Positions 45,381 to 56,210 of a stretch of 64,000 nt of DNA are shown in pieces. Below the pieces are notes generated by a model that saw only the letters and a program-made list of their open reading frames with translations, had not been told where the DNA came from and made no database searches. This DNA is from Bacillus timonensis. GTDB lineage: Bacteria; Bacillota; Bacilli; Bacillales; Bacillaceae_L. The stretch spans positions 248,960 to 312,959 of the forward strand of contig NZ_HE610989.1 in the NCBI RefSeq assembly GCF_000285535.1, given 5' to 3'. The stretch's first letter is position 1; each line of letters opens with the position of its first letter. The position numbers were made by a program, and so were the translations under genes.

Positions 45381-45817
45381 TATACTTCTTCACAATATTC
45401 TTCAAAGGAATCTTGTAGTTTGTTGATTACATCCATCGGCTCGTGTCCTTCTATATCATGGCGCTCAATCATTCTAACAATTTTCCCATCTTTCAATAAT
45501 GCAAACGATGGTGAAGATGGTGGGTAACCTTCAAAATAGGATCTTGCTTTTTCTGTAGCAGCTTTATCTTGACCTGCAAAGACAGTGACTAGATGATCTG
45601 GTCGTTTATCGTAATGGATGGAATGCGCTGCAGCAGGTCTTGCAATTCCGCCTGCACAACCACAAACTGAGTTAACCATAACTAAAGTTGTTCCTTTACG
45701 GCTTAGTGCTTCTTCTACCTCTTCAGGTGTTTTTAATTCTTGATAACCAGCCTCTGAAATTTCTTTTCGAGCTGTTTGAACTATATCATTCATGAATAGA
45801 TTGAAATCTATTTCCAT
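45380..45817 (-). CDS. brxB: Bacilliredoxin BrxB (YqiW)
   Basis: This 145-residue protein has the bacilliredoxin active site [15 protein letters not shown] (CGC near residues 52-54) and ends SFEEYCEEV. It matches YqiW/BrxB, a thioredoxin-like protein that removes bacillithiol from S-bacillithiolated proteins after oxidant stress. ATG 45817 is used since GAGGAG lies 9 nt before it; a GTG three codons earlier overlaps that site. It is a single-gene unit, with a divergent sigma-B-like promoter on the other strand. The genome therefore probably makes bacillithiol. Confidence 0.94.
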   Translation of the reverse strand: MEIDFNLFMNDIVQTARKEISEAGYQELKTPEEVEEALSRKGTTLVMVNSVCGCAGGIARPAAAHSIHYDKRPDHLVTVFAGQDKAATEKARSYFEGYPPSSPSFALLKDGKIVRMIERHDIEGHEPMDVINKLQDSFEEYCEEV

Positions 45818-45860
45818 TTTGTACACTCCTCTTCGAGAAAATAAATATCTTGCTTCTTTT

Positions 45861-45890
45861 ATAATATCAATTTAGACCACATTTTTTCAA
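45861..45890 (-). promoter_or_regulatory. Sigma-A promoter of brxB
   Basis: On the minus strand TTGAAA (45885-45890) and TATTAT (45861-45866) are 18 bp apart, and TTGA precedes the -10. Initiation would be near 45853, about 36 nt before the start codon. Confidence 0.6.
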
Positions 45891-45911
45891 ATGTAAGGTA
45901 TTTGAATTAAC

Positions 45912-45936
45912 GTTTAAAAATGAAATAATCGGGTAT
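45912..45936 (+). promoter_or_regulatory. Sigma-B-type promoter
   Basis: GTTTAA (45912-45917) and GGGTAT (45931-45936) are spaced 13 bp, an exact fit to the general-stress sigma-B consensus. It points away from brxB toward a terminator 42 bp downstream. Confidence 0.7.
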
Positions 45937-45943
45937 TCTATTA

Positions 45944-46014
45944 ATACATCTAGATCATACCCCTAAACTCCCTAGATGGAAGGAAAGTATTCTCGTTTAC
46001 TTTCCTTCTTTTTT
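45944..46014 (+). ncRNA. Candidate sigma-B-dependent small RNA
   Basis: A transcript from the sigma-B-type promoter would start near 45944 and end at the U6 tract of a strong hairpin (GAAGGAAAGTA/TACTTTCCTTC, 45979-45989 and 45998-46008). That gives about 70 nt. Its single-stranded front contains CATACCCCTAAACTCCCTAG, with CCCC and CUCCCU stretches that could pair with GGGAG-type ribosome sites. It has no open frame with a ribosome site before the terminator. The 3' end overlaps the meaB stop codon in antisense. Transcription is inferred, not shown. Confidence 0.55.
45979..46014 (+). terminator. Plus-strand terminator of the candidate sRNA
   Basis: A perfect 11-bp stem with an 8-nt loop is followed by T6 at 46009-46014. 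The U-tract is on the plus strand only, so it does not serve meaB, which is on the minus strand. Confidence 0.85.
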
Positions 46015-47113
46015 ATGCTTCAAAAAGCCGAATTAACTCCTTCACAGCCGTTGTTACAGTTAGATCTCCCTTGACAACCTTATTTTCCAATATAGGTAGT
46101 TGTGATTTTATCGCCGGATGGTTATAGAAGCTCGTTTCAAGATAATCATTAATCATCGCATTAATCCAAGCCTTTGTTTGGGAGTTTCTTCTTTCTGAAA
46201 AAACACCCGATGCTTTCGTTATCTCGATGAAACGCAAGACAATTTTCCACATCTCTTCCATTCCTTCGTGATAAAGTGCCGAAGCAGTATAGGCTTTGGT
46301 TGACCATCCCTTTGTTGCAGGTTGGAGATAATGAAGAATTCGATTATACTCGCCCCTTGCAACCATTGCTCTTTGTTTATTTTCACCGTCTGCCTTATTT
46401 ATCAATAATGCATCAGCAAGCTCCATTATTCCTTTTTTCAACCCCTGTAATTCATCCCCCGCTCCTGTTAAAACAAGCAAAAGGAAGAAATCGACCATAC
46501 TTCTAACAACTACTTCACTTTGACCGACTCCGATTGTCTCTACTAAAATCACATCAAAACCCGCAGCCTCACAAAGTAATATCGTCTCTCTTGTTTTTCG
46601 GTTAACACCACCAAGGGTACCACCAGATGGTGACGGACGAATAAATGCATTCCTATTCCGTGCGAGTGTTTCCATTCGTGTTTTATCACCAAGTATACTT
46701 CCACCAGTAATACTGCTACTAGGATCAACGGCTAACACAGCTACGCGATGCCCCACCTCACATAAATAAGAACCGAAGCTCTCTATGAATGTACTTTTCC
46801 CTGCCCCTGGCACTCCTGTGATCCCAATTCTAATGGAGTTTCCTGCGTGCGGAAGGATTTCATTAATAACGGCTTGTGCTTGTTCTTCATGTCGTTTTGC
46901 ATTACTTTCGACAAGCGTTATCGCTTGTGCAAGGATGGCACGATCACCTTTCCTTATTCCTTGTACATACTCCTCAGTTGAACGTTCTTTCTTTTTCACA
47001 AATTTCCGGCTTCGAGCAGGGCTATTTTGTTCTTTTCCCTTCACGATTTCCGTTGTGAACCCATCTGTTGCATTTTCAGGCACCCATTCAGGACGATGTT
47101 TCTTGTCATTCAT
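46013..47113 (-). CDS. meaB: Methylmalonyl-CoA mutase-associated GTPase MeaB
   Basis: This 366-residue G3E GTPase has Walker [16 protein letters not shown] (near 99-113), [12 protein letters not shown] with the G3 motif (near 190), and NKADGE for guanine (near 240). It guards the B12-dependent mutase, gating cofactor loading and removal of damaged B12. It starts within the end of mutB (overlap 8 bp), so it is translationally coupled. ATG 47113 is chosen with GAGGAAGAG upstream. The N-terminal 80 residues are longer and more charged than in the minimal family. Confidence 0.93.
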   Translation of the reverse strand: MNDKKHRPEWVPENATDGFTTEIVKGKEQNSPARSRKFVKKKERSTEEYVQGIRKGDRAILAQAITLVESNAKRHEEQAQAVINEILPHAGNSIRIGITGVPGAGKSTFIESFGSYLCEVGHRVAVLAVDPSSSITGGSILGDKTRMETLARNRNAFIRPSPSGGTLGGVNRKTRETILLCEAAGFDVILVETIGVGQSEVVVRSMVDFFLLLVLTGAGDELQGLKKGIMELADALLINKADGENKQRAMVARGEYNRILHYLQPATKGWSTKAYTASALYHEGMEEMWKIVLRFIEITKASGVFSERRNSQTKAWINAMINDYLETSFYNHPAIKSQLPILENKVVKGDLTVTTAVKELIRLFEA

Positions 47114-49304
47114 TGCTCTCTTCCTCATATCCTAAACGACGATAGATTTCTTCAATAACTGTTTGGGCAGCGACAGGTATAACGGTACCAGGTCCGAAAA
47201 TGGCGGCTGCTCCTTGCTCTTTTAAGTACTCATAATCCTGTGCAGGAATGACACCACCAACTATTACAATAATATCTTCTCGTCCTAGTTTCCTAAGCTC
47301 TTCAATAAGCTGTGGTAGTAATGTTTTATGGCCTGCTGCGAGTGAACTCATTCCAACCACATGAACATCATTTTCAACGGCTTGAAGAGCTGTTTCTTCA
47401 GGTGTCTGGAATAATGGTCCAATGTCGACATCAAAGCCAAGGTCTGCAAAGGCAGTGGCAATTACCTTTGCTCCGCGATCATGTCCATCCTGTCCCATTT
47501 TCGCAATCAGGATTCTCGGGCGTCTTCCCTCATTCTCTAAAAACTCATCTGTCATATTCTTAACGTTCATAATCTCTTCCTCATTTGAATACTCAGAACT
47601 ATAAATTCCACTAATTGAACGAATAACAGCTTTATGTCTTTGCGATGCTTTTTCGATTGCACTCGAAATTTCTCCTAGTGTTGCCCGTACTCTTGCTGCA
47701 TTCACCGCTAGTTCCAACAGATTTCCTTCGCCAGATTCAACTGCTTTTGTGATGGTAGCTAAAGCCTCTTGTACTTTCTGATCATCACGTGATGCTTTTA
47801 ATTCATTGAGTCTCTCAATTTGTTTCAACCGTACAGCTGTATTATCAATATCTAAAATATCAATTGGGTCCTCTTTTTGTAAACGATATTTATTTACACC
47901 AATTATTGTTTCTTTACCAGAATCAATTCTTGCCTGCCTTCTTGCAGCAGCCTCCTCAATCCTCATTTTTGGAAGCCCTGTTTCAATAGCTTTTGTCATA
48001 CCACCTAGCGCTTCAATTTCCTCGATATGCTTCCAGGCTCTTTCCATGAGTTCCTTTGTAAGTTTCTCTACATAATAGGAGCCACCCCATGGGTCAATTA
48101 CATTACAAATTCCTGTTTCATCCTGTAAATATAACTGCGTATTTCTAGCAATACGGGCAGAGAAATCGGTGGGGAGCGCAATTGCTTCATCTAATGCATT
48201 TGTATGCAAGGATTGGGTATGCCCAGAAACAGCCGCCAATGCTTCAATACATGTTCTAATCACATTATTATATGGATCTTGTTCAGTTAAACTCCAGCCT
48301 GAAGTCTGGGAGTGTGTCCTTAATGCGAGTGACTTCGGATTTTTAGGATGAAAGGCTTTCATCATTTGTGCCCAAATAAGTCGCGCCGCCCTCATTTTCG
48401 CAACCTCCATAAAGTAGTTCATTCCAATCGCCCAGAAAAAGGACAAACGAGGAGCGAATGAATCAATATCAATCCCCTTCTTAATTCCGGTCCGAACATA
48501 TTCCAAACCGTCTGCTAACGTATAAGCTAATTCAAGATCAGCTGGTGCACCCGCTTCCTGCATATGGTACCCAGAAATACTAATACTATTGAATTTTGGC
48601 ATTTTTCGCGATGTATACTCAAAAATATCAGAAATAATCCGCATTGATGTTTCCGGAGGATAAATATAGGTGTTTCGTACCATATATTCTTTTAAAATAT
48701 CATTTTGAATCGTTCCCGCTAATTTCTCAGGAGGAACACCTTGCTCCTCGGCTGTGACTATATAAAACGCCATAACCGGAAGAACGGCTCCATTCATTGT
48801 CATTGAGACACTCATTTTATCTAGTGGAATTCCGTTAAATAGAATCTTCATATCTAGGATTGAATCAACTGCAACTCCCGCTTTACCAACATCACCAACA
48901 ACACGCGGATGGTCCGAATCATACCCACGATGGGTGGCTAAATCAAAAGCGACTGATAATCCTTTTTGTCCCATTGCTAGATTACGACGATAAAACGCAT
49001 TGCTTTCCTCTGCAGTTGAAAAACCTGCATACTGACGGACTGTCCAAGGGCGAGTGACATACATCGTCGGATACGGTCCACGTAAGAATGGAGGAATTCC
49101 AGGCATATAATCCAGGTGGGTCATCCCCTCCAAATCTTCATTTGTATATAATGGTTTTACTGCAATTTGTTCATTGGTTTCAAAAAGCAATTCATCAATA
49201 GATTGATTAATTTCCTCTTCGACCTTTTTACTCCATTGTTCAGGAGTGGTTGGAATGTTGGATTTTTTTAGTTTAATTTTAGATAGATCAACTCTTTTAG
49301 CCAT
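47106..49304 (-). CDS. mutB: Methylmalonyl-CoA mutase, large (catalytic) subunit
   Basis: This 732-residue subunit carries the TIM barrel with [21 protein letters not shown] (near 114), [19 protein letters not shown] (near 355-373) and the B12-binding C-terminal domain with [18 protein letters not shown] (near 600-617), in which DxHxxG supplies the axial His. It converts R-methylmalonyl-CoA to succinyl-CoA. It overlaps mutA by 8 bp. The large subunit holds the active site and the cofactor. The set mutA-mutB-meaB is one unit. Confidence 0.95.
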   Translation of the reverse strand: MAKRVDLSKIKLKKSNIPTTPEQWSKKVEEEINQSIDELLFETNEQIAVKPLYTNEDLEGMTHLDYMPGIPPFLRGPYPTMYVTRPWTVRQYAGFSTAEESNAFYRRNLAMGQKGLSVAFDLATHRGYDSDHPRVVGDVGKAGVAVDSILDMKILFNGIPLDKMSVSMTMNGAVLPVMAFYIVTAEEQGVPPEKLAGTIQNDILKEYMVRNTYIYPPETSMRIISDIFEYTSRKMPKFNSISISGYHMQEAGAPADLELAYTLADGLEYVRTGIKKGIDIDSFAPRLSFFWAIGMNYFMEVAKMRAARLIWAQMMKAFHPKNPKSLALRTHSQTSGWSLTEQDPYNNVIRTCIEALAAVSGHTQSLHTNALDEAIALPTDFSARIARNTQLYLQDETGICNVIDPWGGSYYVEKLTKELMERAWKHIEEIEALGGMTKAIETGLPKMRIEEAAARRQARIDSGKETIIGVNKYRLQKEDPIDILDIDNTAVRLKQIERLNELKASRDDQKVQEALATITKAVESGEGNLLELAVNAARVRATLGEISSAIEKASQRHKAVIRSISGIYSSEYSNEEEIMNVKNMTDEFLENEGRRPRILIAKMGQDGHDRGAKVIATAFADLGFDVDIGPLFQTPEETALQAVENDVHVVGMSSLAAGHKTLLPQLIEELRKLGREDIIVIVGGVIPAQDYEYLKEQGAAAIFGPGTVIPVAAQTVIEEIYRRLGYEEESNE

Positions 49305-51210
49305 GTTGCTTCACCCCCATTTCATGCTGTAATTGTTGTAAGAACGTAAAACAATCTGTGCCTATATGAATAAAATCATTTATTCCAGCATTTCTTAATT
49401 GCAATTCAAGTTCATTTTCTTGTTTTCCAGCTACATAAAACCGAATGTCCTGTTTAGATACTTTAAGCTCTCTACAAATTACTGGTACCATTTTTTTGTA
49501 TGAATCGTCTTTCCCACAAAATATGAAAGTTGTAAGATTCATAGTTTTTGCACCCGTAATAGCGTCTTCAACTGTCAAATATCCATCGTTTTTCAATACT
49601 TCAAAGCCACCTGCTTCAAAGAAGCTCGAGATAAAGTCTGCTCTAGGTTTATGATCTGGTATTGGTCCTAAGTTTAATAACCCTACCCTTGGTCGCTTAC
49701 CTGTAGTTCGAAGAAAATAATTAGATGCTTTTCTCAGTTTCTCAAAGTTTTCTGAGATTCTTACTGATGGAATCCGCTTGATTGAGAAGACTGGATTTGC
49801 TTGTTCTTTTTCACTTGCAGGTTCAATGTAGTCAACTGCTTTCTCATGAATGTTTGCATACGTATTAGTACCTACAATTTTTTCCTTTCGATGGTTCACG
49901 TTTTCTTGTCTTTCTGTTAAAACAGTTGCAATACTTTCTTGAATACTTCCGGTTTTTAACGCTTCTAGCATACCACCTTGGGACTCGACTTCATTTAAAA
50001 GCTCCCATGCTTTTTCTGCCAGTTCGCTCGTTAATGCTTCGACATACCATGAGCCACCTCCAGGATCTATCACTTTATTTAAGAAAGATTCCTCACGAAG
50101 AATCGATTGCGTGTTTCTTGCAATTCTTCTTGAAAAAGAGTCTGGCTTCTTAATTGGTTCGTCAAAAGTAGAAACATGAAGGCTATCAATTCCACCAACA
50201 ATTGCAGAAAAAGCTTCGATTGTAGAGCGCAGCATATTAACATACGGATCATGAACTGTTTTTGTAAATGCAGATGTTCTTGCATGGATATGCATTGTCG
50301 AGGAATCTGCACTCCCTCCGTACGCATCAATAACAGTTGACCAAATAATTCTCGCAGCTCTTAGTTTCGAAATTTCCATAAATACATTTGAACCGATTGA
50401 AAAGGAAAATGTCATCTGTGAAGCAATCTCATTAACAGACAGTCCTCTTTCAAGTAGTTCACTAAGATATTCAATACCTGTACCCACTGCATAAGCAACT
50501 TCTTGGACAGCATTTGCTCCACCATTATGATAGGGGTCACCTTTTACAAGAATTGTCTTTAATTTAGGCTGATTTTTCATTGCCCATTTTATAGACTCCG
50601 CTAATTGGTCATAGGCAATTTCTGGTTTTGTGGGTAGCTGGCCCTTTTCTACCAATAATGAGAGTGGATCCATTCCAATCGTTCCGCTTAGGTGCTCTTT
50701 TTTCACATAAGAGTCAATGAGTGCTAAAAATGGTAATAAATCGGTCTGAGCATCAATTAAAACAGGGGTTGTCGTTAGGGAGACACCGTCAAACGCAATA
50801 CTTATGTCCTCTTCTGTATGTAATGCAAGGCCCTCTCCAGGGTTATCTTTTTGTTCTAATGTGAAGTGAATCATCGTCTGTCCGTTTTGAAGAGCTTCCT
50901 TTATTGCAAGGTTAAACTCTTTTGGTGTTTGTATATCTACTGCTTGACTAACATGCCATGGGGACTTTAAATAACCCGTAAGTTTTGAACCACGAACATT
51001 GGTACCTTCTCCTGGCATTTCTTTTGGAAATGGAATATGTTGGACATCTTCTTTTGTATATATCGGTTTCAGGATAATACTTTCATACGTTTTTTTGTGT
51101 AATTTTTCAATGGGTTTTCCTTTTAATGATTTTTCAGCTTCCTGTTTCCATATCTCGTAGTCTATGGAAGGGAAGGTAATATTCTGATATTCTTTCGACT
51201 GCTTCGTCAC
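49297..51210 (-). CDS. mutA: Methylmalonyl-CoA mutase, small subunit
   Basis: This 637-residue protein is the non-catalytic partner of MutB. Its barrel keeps family blocks such as [20 protein letters not shown], but the C-terminal domain reads [14 protein letters not shown] in place of DxHxxG, so it cannot bind B12 in the usual way, as is normal for small subunits. It starts with GTG after GGGGGAAG. It leads the mutA-mutB-meaB operon. It contributes dimer contacts only. Confidence 0.94.
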   Translation of the reverse strand: MTKQSKEYQNITFPSIDYEIWKQEAEKSLKGKPIEKLHKKTYESIILKPIYTKEDVQHIPFPKEMPGEGTNVRGSKLTGYLKSPWHVSQAVDIQTPKEFNLAIKEALQNGQTMIHFTLEQKDNPGEGLALHTEEDISIAFDGVSLTTTPVLIDAQTDLLPFLALIDSYVKKEHLSGTIGMDPLSLLVEKGQLPTKPEIAYDQLAESIKWAMKNQPKLKTILVKGDPYHNGGANAVQEVAYAVGTGIEYLSELLERGLSVNEIASQMTFSFSIGSNVFMEISKLRAARIIWSTVIDAYGGSADSSTMHIHARTSAFTKTVHDPYVNMLRSTIEAFSAIVGGIDSLHVSTFDEPIKKPDSFSRRIARNTQSILREESFLNKVIDPGGGSWYVEALTSELAEKAWELLNEVESQGGMLEALKTGSIQESIATVLTERQENVNHRKEKIVGTNTYANIHEKAVDYIEPASEKEQANPVFSIKRIPSVRISENFEKLRKASNYFLRTTGKRPRVGLLNLGPIPDHKPRADFISSFFEAGGFEVLKNDGYLTVEDAITGAKTMNLTTFIFCGKDDSYKKMVPVICRELKVSKQDIRFYVAGKQENELELQLRNAGINDFIHIGTDCFTFLQQLQHEMGVKQHG

Positions 51211-51315
51211 AAGGCTTCCCCCTTATTATCGTAATCGCTTCCAACTATAGATTAATTTTAGTATATAAAAACAGATGTCGCAATGAAATCAAATTTCTAT
51301 TACAGTCCTTAAACT

Positions 51316-51344
51316 AAAAAAAGACACTGCATAAGCAATGTCTT
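51316..51344 (-). terminator. Terminator of the bkd operon
   Basis: The stem AAGACACTGC/GCAATGTCTT (51321-51330, 51335-51344, one mismatch) with a run of A at 51316-51322 ends minus-strand transcription after bkdB. Confidence 0.85.
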
Positions 51345-52629
51345 AGTAAATGGATGTATTTTCTTTCGTAGTATTCTCAATGATTTCTTTCACTCTGGCA
51401 AGGAAACGTCCACAAACAAGTCCGTCTAATACGCGATGGTCTAGAGACATGCAGAGATTTACCATGTCGCGAACTGCAATCATGCCATTAATGATAACCG
51501 GTCGTTGTACGATAGATTCAACCTGTAAAATAGCTGCCTGCGGATAATTAATAATTCCCATTGATTGAACAGATCCAAATGAGCCCGTATTATTCACTGT
51601 AAAGGTACCACCTTGCATATCGTCCGCTGAAAGTTTTCCAGCTCGAACTTTCGCCGCCAAATCAGAGATTTCTCGTGCAATCCCCTTGATTGATTTTTCA
51701 TCCGCATTCTTAATCACAGGAACAAACAATGCATCTTCTGTAGCAACCGCAATTGATATATTAATATCCTTTTTCTGAATAATTTTATCACCGGCCCACA
51801 TCGAATTAATTTGTGGAAATTCCTTAAGAGCTTGGGCTACTGCTTTTACAAAAAATGCAAAGAATGTAAGGTTAAAGCCTTCCTTTTGCTTAAATTCATT
51901 TTTTATTGAATTTCTGAATGCTACCATATTGGTAGCATCCACTTCAACCATTGTCCAAGCATGTGGCGCTTCATGTTTACTCCGCAGCATGTTCGCAGCG
52001 ATAGCTTTTCGAACTCCTGTAACTGGTATTTCAACATCACCTGCGGAAACAGGTACATTCGGTGCCGGAGCTGGCTTGCTAACTTGAGTGCTAGCAGTCT
52101 GCTGACTCGCTAGTGGTGGACTAGCCACTCTGTCTGCATGTTGATCAGGGGTCGGAATTTGACCTGATTCAATCAGCTTTTGCAGATCCTTACGTGTTAT
52201 TCTTCCGCCAGCACCTGTTCCTTTTACTTGCGACAAGTCGATATTATGTTCCTGTGAAAGCTTTAAGACAGCAGGTGAATAACGTGATTTTTTCGAGGTA
52301 TCACTTTGCTCTTCCACTACCTCTGTTGTCGTTTCTACAGTTTTTTGATTTCCATTGCTTGGAGATGCTTCCCCTTCGGACTTGCCACCAGCAGTTTCAA
52401 TTACACAAATCACTTCACCAACTGCAAGTGTTTCTCCTTCTTCCGCAATTAGCTCTTTAATTGTGCCCGCGAAAGAAGAAGGTACCTCAGCATTCACTTT
52501 ATCTGTCATGACTTCAGCTAATGGGTCATATTTGTTTACTGTGTCCCCCACTGATACAAGCCAATTACTAATGGTACCTTCTGTAACACTCTCGCCGAGT
52601 TGGGGCATCGTTATTTTTTCAGTTGCCAA
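51343..52629 (-). CDS. bkdB: Branched-chain 2-oxoacid dehydrogenase E2 (lipoyl acyltransferase)
   Basis: This 428-residue protein is the E2 core of the branched-chain keto-acid complex. A lipoyl domain comes first (EVMTDKVNAEVPS, Lys near residue 44), then a Pro/Ala/Thr-rich linker, the E1/E3-binding domain (RYSPAVLKLSQEHNIDLSQV, near 115-134), another flexible linker, and the acyltransferase domain ending SLDHRVLDGLVCGRFL with the catalytic His. It forms branched acyl-CoAs from Leu, Ile and Val keto acids. It is last in the operon. Confidence 0.95.
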   Translation of the reverse strand: MATEKITMPQLGESVTEGTISNWLVSVGDTVNKYDPLAEVMTDKVNAEVPSSFAGTIKELIAEEGETLAVGEVICVIETAGGKSEGEASPSNGNQKTVETTTEVVEEQSDTSKKSRYSPAVLKLSQEHNIDLSQVKGTGAGGRITRKDLQKLIESGQIPTPDQHADRVASPPLASQQTASTQVSKPAPAPNVPVSAGDVEIPVTGVRKAIAANMLRSKHEAPHAWTMVEVDATNMVAFRNSIKNEFKQKEGFNLTFFAFFVKAVAQALKEFPQINSMWAGDKIIQKKDINISIAVATEDALFVPVIKNADEKSIKGIAREISDLAAKVRAGKLSADDMQGGTFTVNNTGSFGSVQSMGIINYPQAAILQVESIVQRPVIINGMIAVRDMVNLCMSLDHRVLDGLVCGRFLARVKEIIENTTKENTSIY

Positions 52630-52679
52630 TCATGAAACCTCCTCTGTTAAAGCAGAATAGAACTTCTGCACACATAAAA

Positions 52680-53663
52680 TTAATATTCGGCCAGTTCTCT
52701 CATTGCTTTTTCGACTTTGTCCGGATTTACCATGAAGTATTTTTCCATTGTTGGTGCGTATGGCATAGCAGGCACATCTGGACCTGCAAGTCGCTTAATC
52801 GGTGCATCCAAATCAAATAAGCAATTTTCAGCAATGATTGCAGAAACTTCACTCATAATACTTCCTTCTTTATTGTCTTCAGTTAACAGCAAGACTTTGC
52901 CTGTTTTTGATGCAGCTTCAATAATTGCTTCTTTATCAAGTGGATATACTGTACGTAAGTCAAGGATATGTGCTTGAATTCCATCTTTTGCAAGTCGCTC
53001 TGCAGCCTGCAAGGCAAAATGAACACATAAACCATAGGTAATAACCGTAATATCGTCACCCTCACGCTTTATATCAGCCTTCCCAATCGGCAACACATAG
53101 TCATCCTCAGGTACTTCGCCTTTAATTAAACGATAGGCACGTTTATGTTCAAAAAATAACACAGGATCCTCATCACGAATAGCAGCTTTTAGCAACCCTT
53201 TTACATCATAAGGGGTAGAAGGCATCACAATTTTCAAACCAGGTTGATTTGCAAAAATTGCTTCAACAGATTGTGAATGGTATAGTGCGCCATGCACTCC
53301 ACCACCATATGGAGCACGGATTGTAATAGGACAACTCCAATCATTGTTTGATCGATATCGTACCTTAGCAGCTTCCGAGATAATTTGATTGATAGCTGGC
53401 ATAATAAAATCAGCAAATTGCATTTCTGCAATTGGTCTCATTCCATACATTGCTGCACCGATTCCAACACCTGCAATAGCTGATTCTGCTAATGGAGTAT
53501 CGATTACGCGCTGTTCACCAAATTTTTCATAGAGTCCATTTGTTGCTTTAAAGACTCCACCTTTTTTTCCAACGTCCTCGCCCATTATAAAAACTTTAGG
53601 ATCTCGTTCCATTTCTTCACGAATTGCCATAGTTACGGCATCAATATATGAGATTACTGGCAT
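52680..53663 (-). CDS. bkdAB: Branched-chain 2-oxoacid dehydrogenase E1 beta
   Basis: This 327-residue subunit starts VISYIDAVTMAIREEMERDP and has MGEDVGKKGGVFKATNGL, then RAPYGGGVHGALYHSQSVEA and the C-terminal DVPAMPYAPTMEKYFMV. It pairs with the alpha subunit to form the thiamine-diphosphate active site. The intergenic gap to bkdAA is 12 bp. It is a typical E1 beta with no anomalies seen. Confidence 0.95.
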   Translation of the reverse strand: MPVISYIDAVTMAIREEMERDPKVFIMGEDVGKKGGVFKATNGLYEKFGEQRVIDTPLAESAIAGVGIGAAMYGMRPIAEMQFADFIMPAINQIISEAAKVRYRSNNDWSCPITIRAPYGGGVHGALYHSQSVEAIFANQPGLKIVMPSTPYDVKGLLKAAIRDEDPVLFFEHKRAYRLIKGEVPEDDYVLPIGKADIKREGDDITVITYGLCVHFALQAAERLAKDGIQAHILDLRTVYPLDKEAIIEAASKTGKVLLLTEDNKEGSIMSEVSAIIAENCLFDLDAPIKRLAGPDVPAMPYAPTMEKYFMVNPDKVEKAMRELAEY

Positions 53664-53675
53664 TCTTTTTCCCCC

Positions 53676-54671
53676 TTACTGTTCAGCATATACATATTTA
53701 AGAGCATGTTCTGGCTCAGCATACGGAGCATTTTCAGCATAATCTGTCGCTTCATTCACAAGCTTTGCAATACGATCAGCGATATCCTTTTCTTTTGCCT
53801 CATCAAGAACCCCTACTTCCTTCAAATACACCGAAAATGAGAGGACTGGGTCATTTTTCTTTGCTTCAGCAACTTCTTCCTGCTCACGATATGCACGATC
53901 ATCATCATCAGATGAATGTGCAGTTAAACGGTACGAAATTGTCTCAACTAAGGTCGGCCCTTCCCCTCGGCGACCTCTGTCTGCTGCTTCTTTAACTGCT
54001 TTATATACTTCAAGTGGATCATTTCCATCAACCGTCACTCCAGGCATTCCATACCCAATGGCGCGGTCGGAAATCTTTTCACAGGCTACTTGTTTGTCAT
54101 ATGGTACAGAAATAGCGTATTTATTATTTTCGCACATAAAGATGACCGGTAGTTTATGAACCGCTGCGAAATTCGCACCTTCATGGAAATCGCCCTGGTT
54201 AGAAGAACCTTCTCCAAAAGTAACAAAAGTAACTAAATCCTTTCCTTCCATTCTTCCCCCAAGTGCCACACCAACTGCATGTGGAACCTGTGTTGTTACT
54301 GGTGAAGAACCCGTTACAATGCGATTCTTCTTTTGACCAAAGTGACCTGGCATTTGACGACCACCTGAGTTGGGATCTTCAGCCTTTGCAAATCCAGACA
54401 ACATTAATTCCTTTGCCGTCATTCCAAATGTAAGAACAACCCCCATATCACGGTAATAAGGCAAGACATAATCTTTTTCACGGTCGAGGGCAAATGCCGC
54501 TCCTACTTGCGCTGCTTCTTGCCCTTGGCAGGAAATCACAAATGGAATTTTTCCCGCACGGTTTAATAACCACATTCTCTCATCAATTTTTCTAGCTAAC
54601 AGCATCGTTTCATACATTTCCAGAACCATTTCATCACTTAATCCTAATTCTTGATGACGATTTTCGGACAT
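53676..54671 (-). CDS. bkdAA: Branched-chain 2-oxoacid dehydrogenase E1 alpha
   Basis: This 331-residue subunit has the thiamine-diphosphate motif FGEGSSNQGDFHEGANFAAV (near 155-174) ending in FMCENNKYAIS, and the phospho-loop region YRLTAHSSDDDDRAY. It decarboxylates branched 2-oxo acids and passes the acyl group to BkdB. ATG 54671 with AAGGAGG upstream. It follows lpdV by 84 bp. Confidence 0.95.
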   Translation of the reverse strand: MSENRHQELGLSDEMVLEMYETMLLARKIDERMWLLNRAGKIPFVISCQGQEAAQVGAAFALDREKDYVLPYYRDMGVVLTFGMTAKELMLSGFAKAEDPNSGGRQMPGHFGQKKNRIVTGSSPVTTQVPHAVGVALGGRMEGKDLVTFVTFGEGSSNQGDFHEGANFAAVHKLPVIFMCENNKYAISVPYDKQVACEKISDRAIGYGMPGVTVDGNDPLEVYKAVKEAADRGRRGEGPTLVETISYRLTAHSSDDDDRAYREQEEVAEAKKNDPVLSFSVYLKEVGVLDEAKEKDIADRIAKLVNEATDYAENAPYAEPEHALKYVYAEQ

Positions 54672-54755
54672 TATAAATACCTCCTTATAAAATCATAATG
54701 GATGCAGATTCGGACAATCTTTTACATCCTAACAAATGCGATACAATCAAAAGGT

Positions 54756-56177
54756 TCATGCGTGGATTGCCTTTCCATCAACAGCTAAAGCCGCCTCCCC
54801 GATTGCTTCTGATAACGTCGGATGTGGATGGATGGTGTGTGCAACCTCCCAAGGGGTCGCATCTAGCACTCTTGCTAAACCAGCCTCTGAAATCATATCT
54901 GTTACATGCGGTCCAATCATATGAACTCCTAGTAAATCATCTGTTACTTCATCGACAACAAGTTTTACAAATCCATCTGACTCACCAAAAACAAGTGCTT
55001 TTCCAATTGCCCTGAATGAAAACTTACCTACTTTAACTGTGAAGCCTTTTTCTTTCGCTTCCACTTCGGTAAAGCCAACACTCGCTACCTCTGGACTACT
55101 ATAAACACATTTTGAGACGAGTGAATAATCAATTTGAATAGGATTTTCACCTGCAATATGCTCAACTGCAACAATCCCCTCATGGGAGGCGACGTGTGCA
55201 AGTTGAAGTCCACCAATTACGTCTCCAATTGCATAAATATGAGATTCTTTTGTTTGGAAAAATTCATTTGTCTTGATATAACCTTTTTCTAAAACGATTT
55301 CCGTATTTTCAAGTCCAATATTCTCAACATTTGCTTGTCGGCCAACTGATACAAGAACCTTTTCAGCAGTAAAAGATTTGGTTTCACCTTTATGCTCTGC
55401 TTGAATTGTAATTCCTTCTCCCTTTTCTAGGGTTTCAGGTAACACCTTCGCACCTGTCACAAGTTTTACACCTTTTTTCTTTAATAAACGTTGCATTTCT
55501 TTTGAAATTTCATGATCCTCTGTTGGAAGGATTCGATCAGCATATTCAAGGACAGTAACTTCAACACCGAAATCGTGTAGCATCGATGCCCATTCAATTC
55601 CAATTACACCTCCGCCAACAATTACGATTGACTTTGGAAGACTTTCCATTTGTAAAGCTTCATCCGAAGTTAGTACATATTCCCCATCAATTACAAGGCC
55701 TGGTAAAGATTTTGGTCGTGATCCAGTCGCAATGATTATGTTTTTAGGTATCAACATTTCATTTTCCTCACCATTGTTCATTTCGACTGAAATCGTTCCA
55801 GGAATCGGTGAAAATATCGAAGGTCCTAAAATACGTCCATATCCTTCAATTACATCAATTTTTCCTTGTTTCATTAAATGCTGCACACCTTTATAAAGCT
55901 GTTCGGTGATTTTGTTTTTCCGTTCCTGTACCTTTAAAAAGTCTAATGTAACATCTTTTGTAATTACACCAAATTCCTCACTTCTTTTCGTTGTTGCAAA
56001 CACTTCTGCACTTCTAAGTAGAGCTTTACTCGGGATACAACCAGCATGTAAACAAGTCCCTCCAAGTTTACCCTTTTCAACAACTGCCACTTTGAGTCCT
56101 AGTTGTGAGGCACGAATTGCAGCGACATATCCGCCAGTACCCCCTCCTAAAATCACTAAATCATATTCCTTTGACAT
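54756..56177 (-). CDS. lpdV: Dihydrolipoamide dehydrogenase (E3) of the bkd complex
   Basis: This 473-residue flavoprotein reoxidises lipoyl groups with NAD+. It has the FAD start LVILGGGTGGYVAAIRASQL, the redox disulfide GGTCLHAGCIPSKALL (Cys pair near 42-47), the NAD motif IVGGGVIGIEWASML (near 176) and the C-terminal His-Glu catalytic pair HTIHPHPTLSEAIGE. It is encoded within the operon next to E1 and E2, so it is LpdV, not the pyruvate-complex E3. Confidence 0.95.
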   Translation of the reverse strand: MSKEYDLVILGGGTGGYVAAIRASQLGLKVAVVEKGKLGGTCLHAGCIPSKALLRSAEVFATTKRSEEFGVITKDVTLDFLKVQERKNKITEQLYKGVQHLMKQGKIDVIEGYGRILGPSIFSPIPGTISVEMNNGEENEMLIPKNIIIATGSRPKSLPGLVIDGEYVLTSDEALQMESLPKSIVIVGGGVIGIEWASMLHDFGVEVTVLEYADRILPTEDHEISKEMQRLLKKKGVKLVTGAKVLPETLEKGEGITIQAEHKGETKSFTAEKVLVSVGRQANVENIGLENTEIVLEKGYIKTNEFFQTKESHIYAIGDVIGGLQLAHVASHEGIVAVEHIAGENPIQIDYSLVSKCVYSSPEVASVGFTEVEAKEKGFTVKVGKFSFRAIGKALVFGESDGFVKLVVDEVTDDLLGVHMIGPHVTDMISEAGLARVLDATPWEVAHTIHPHPTLSEAIGEAALAVDGKAIHA

Positions 56178-56210
56178 AACTACTCACCTTCTTAGCTTCA
56201 TATTAAGCTC

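Noticed and set aside
45990..46108. Small frame starting with ATG at 45977 inside the candidate sRNA
   Set aside because: It has no ribosome site and would be cut by the terminator before completion.
49297..51210. MutA seen as a broken mutase because DxHxxG is absent
   Set aside because: Small subunits of heterodimeric mutases normally lack the B12 motif; length and start are normal.
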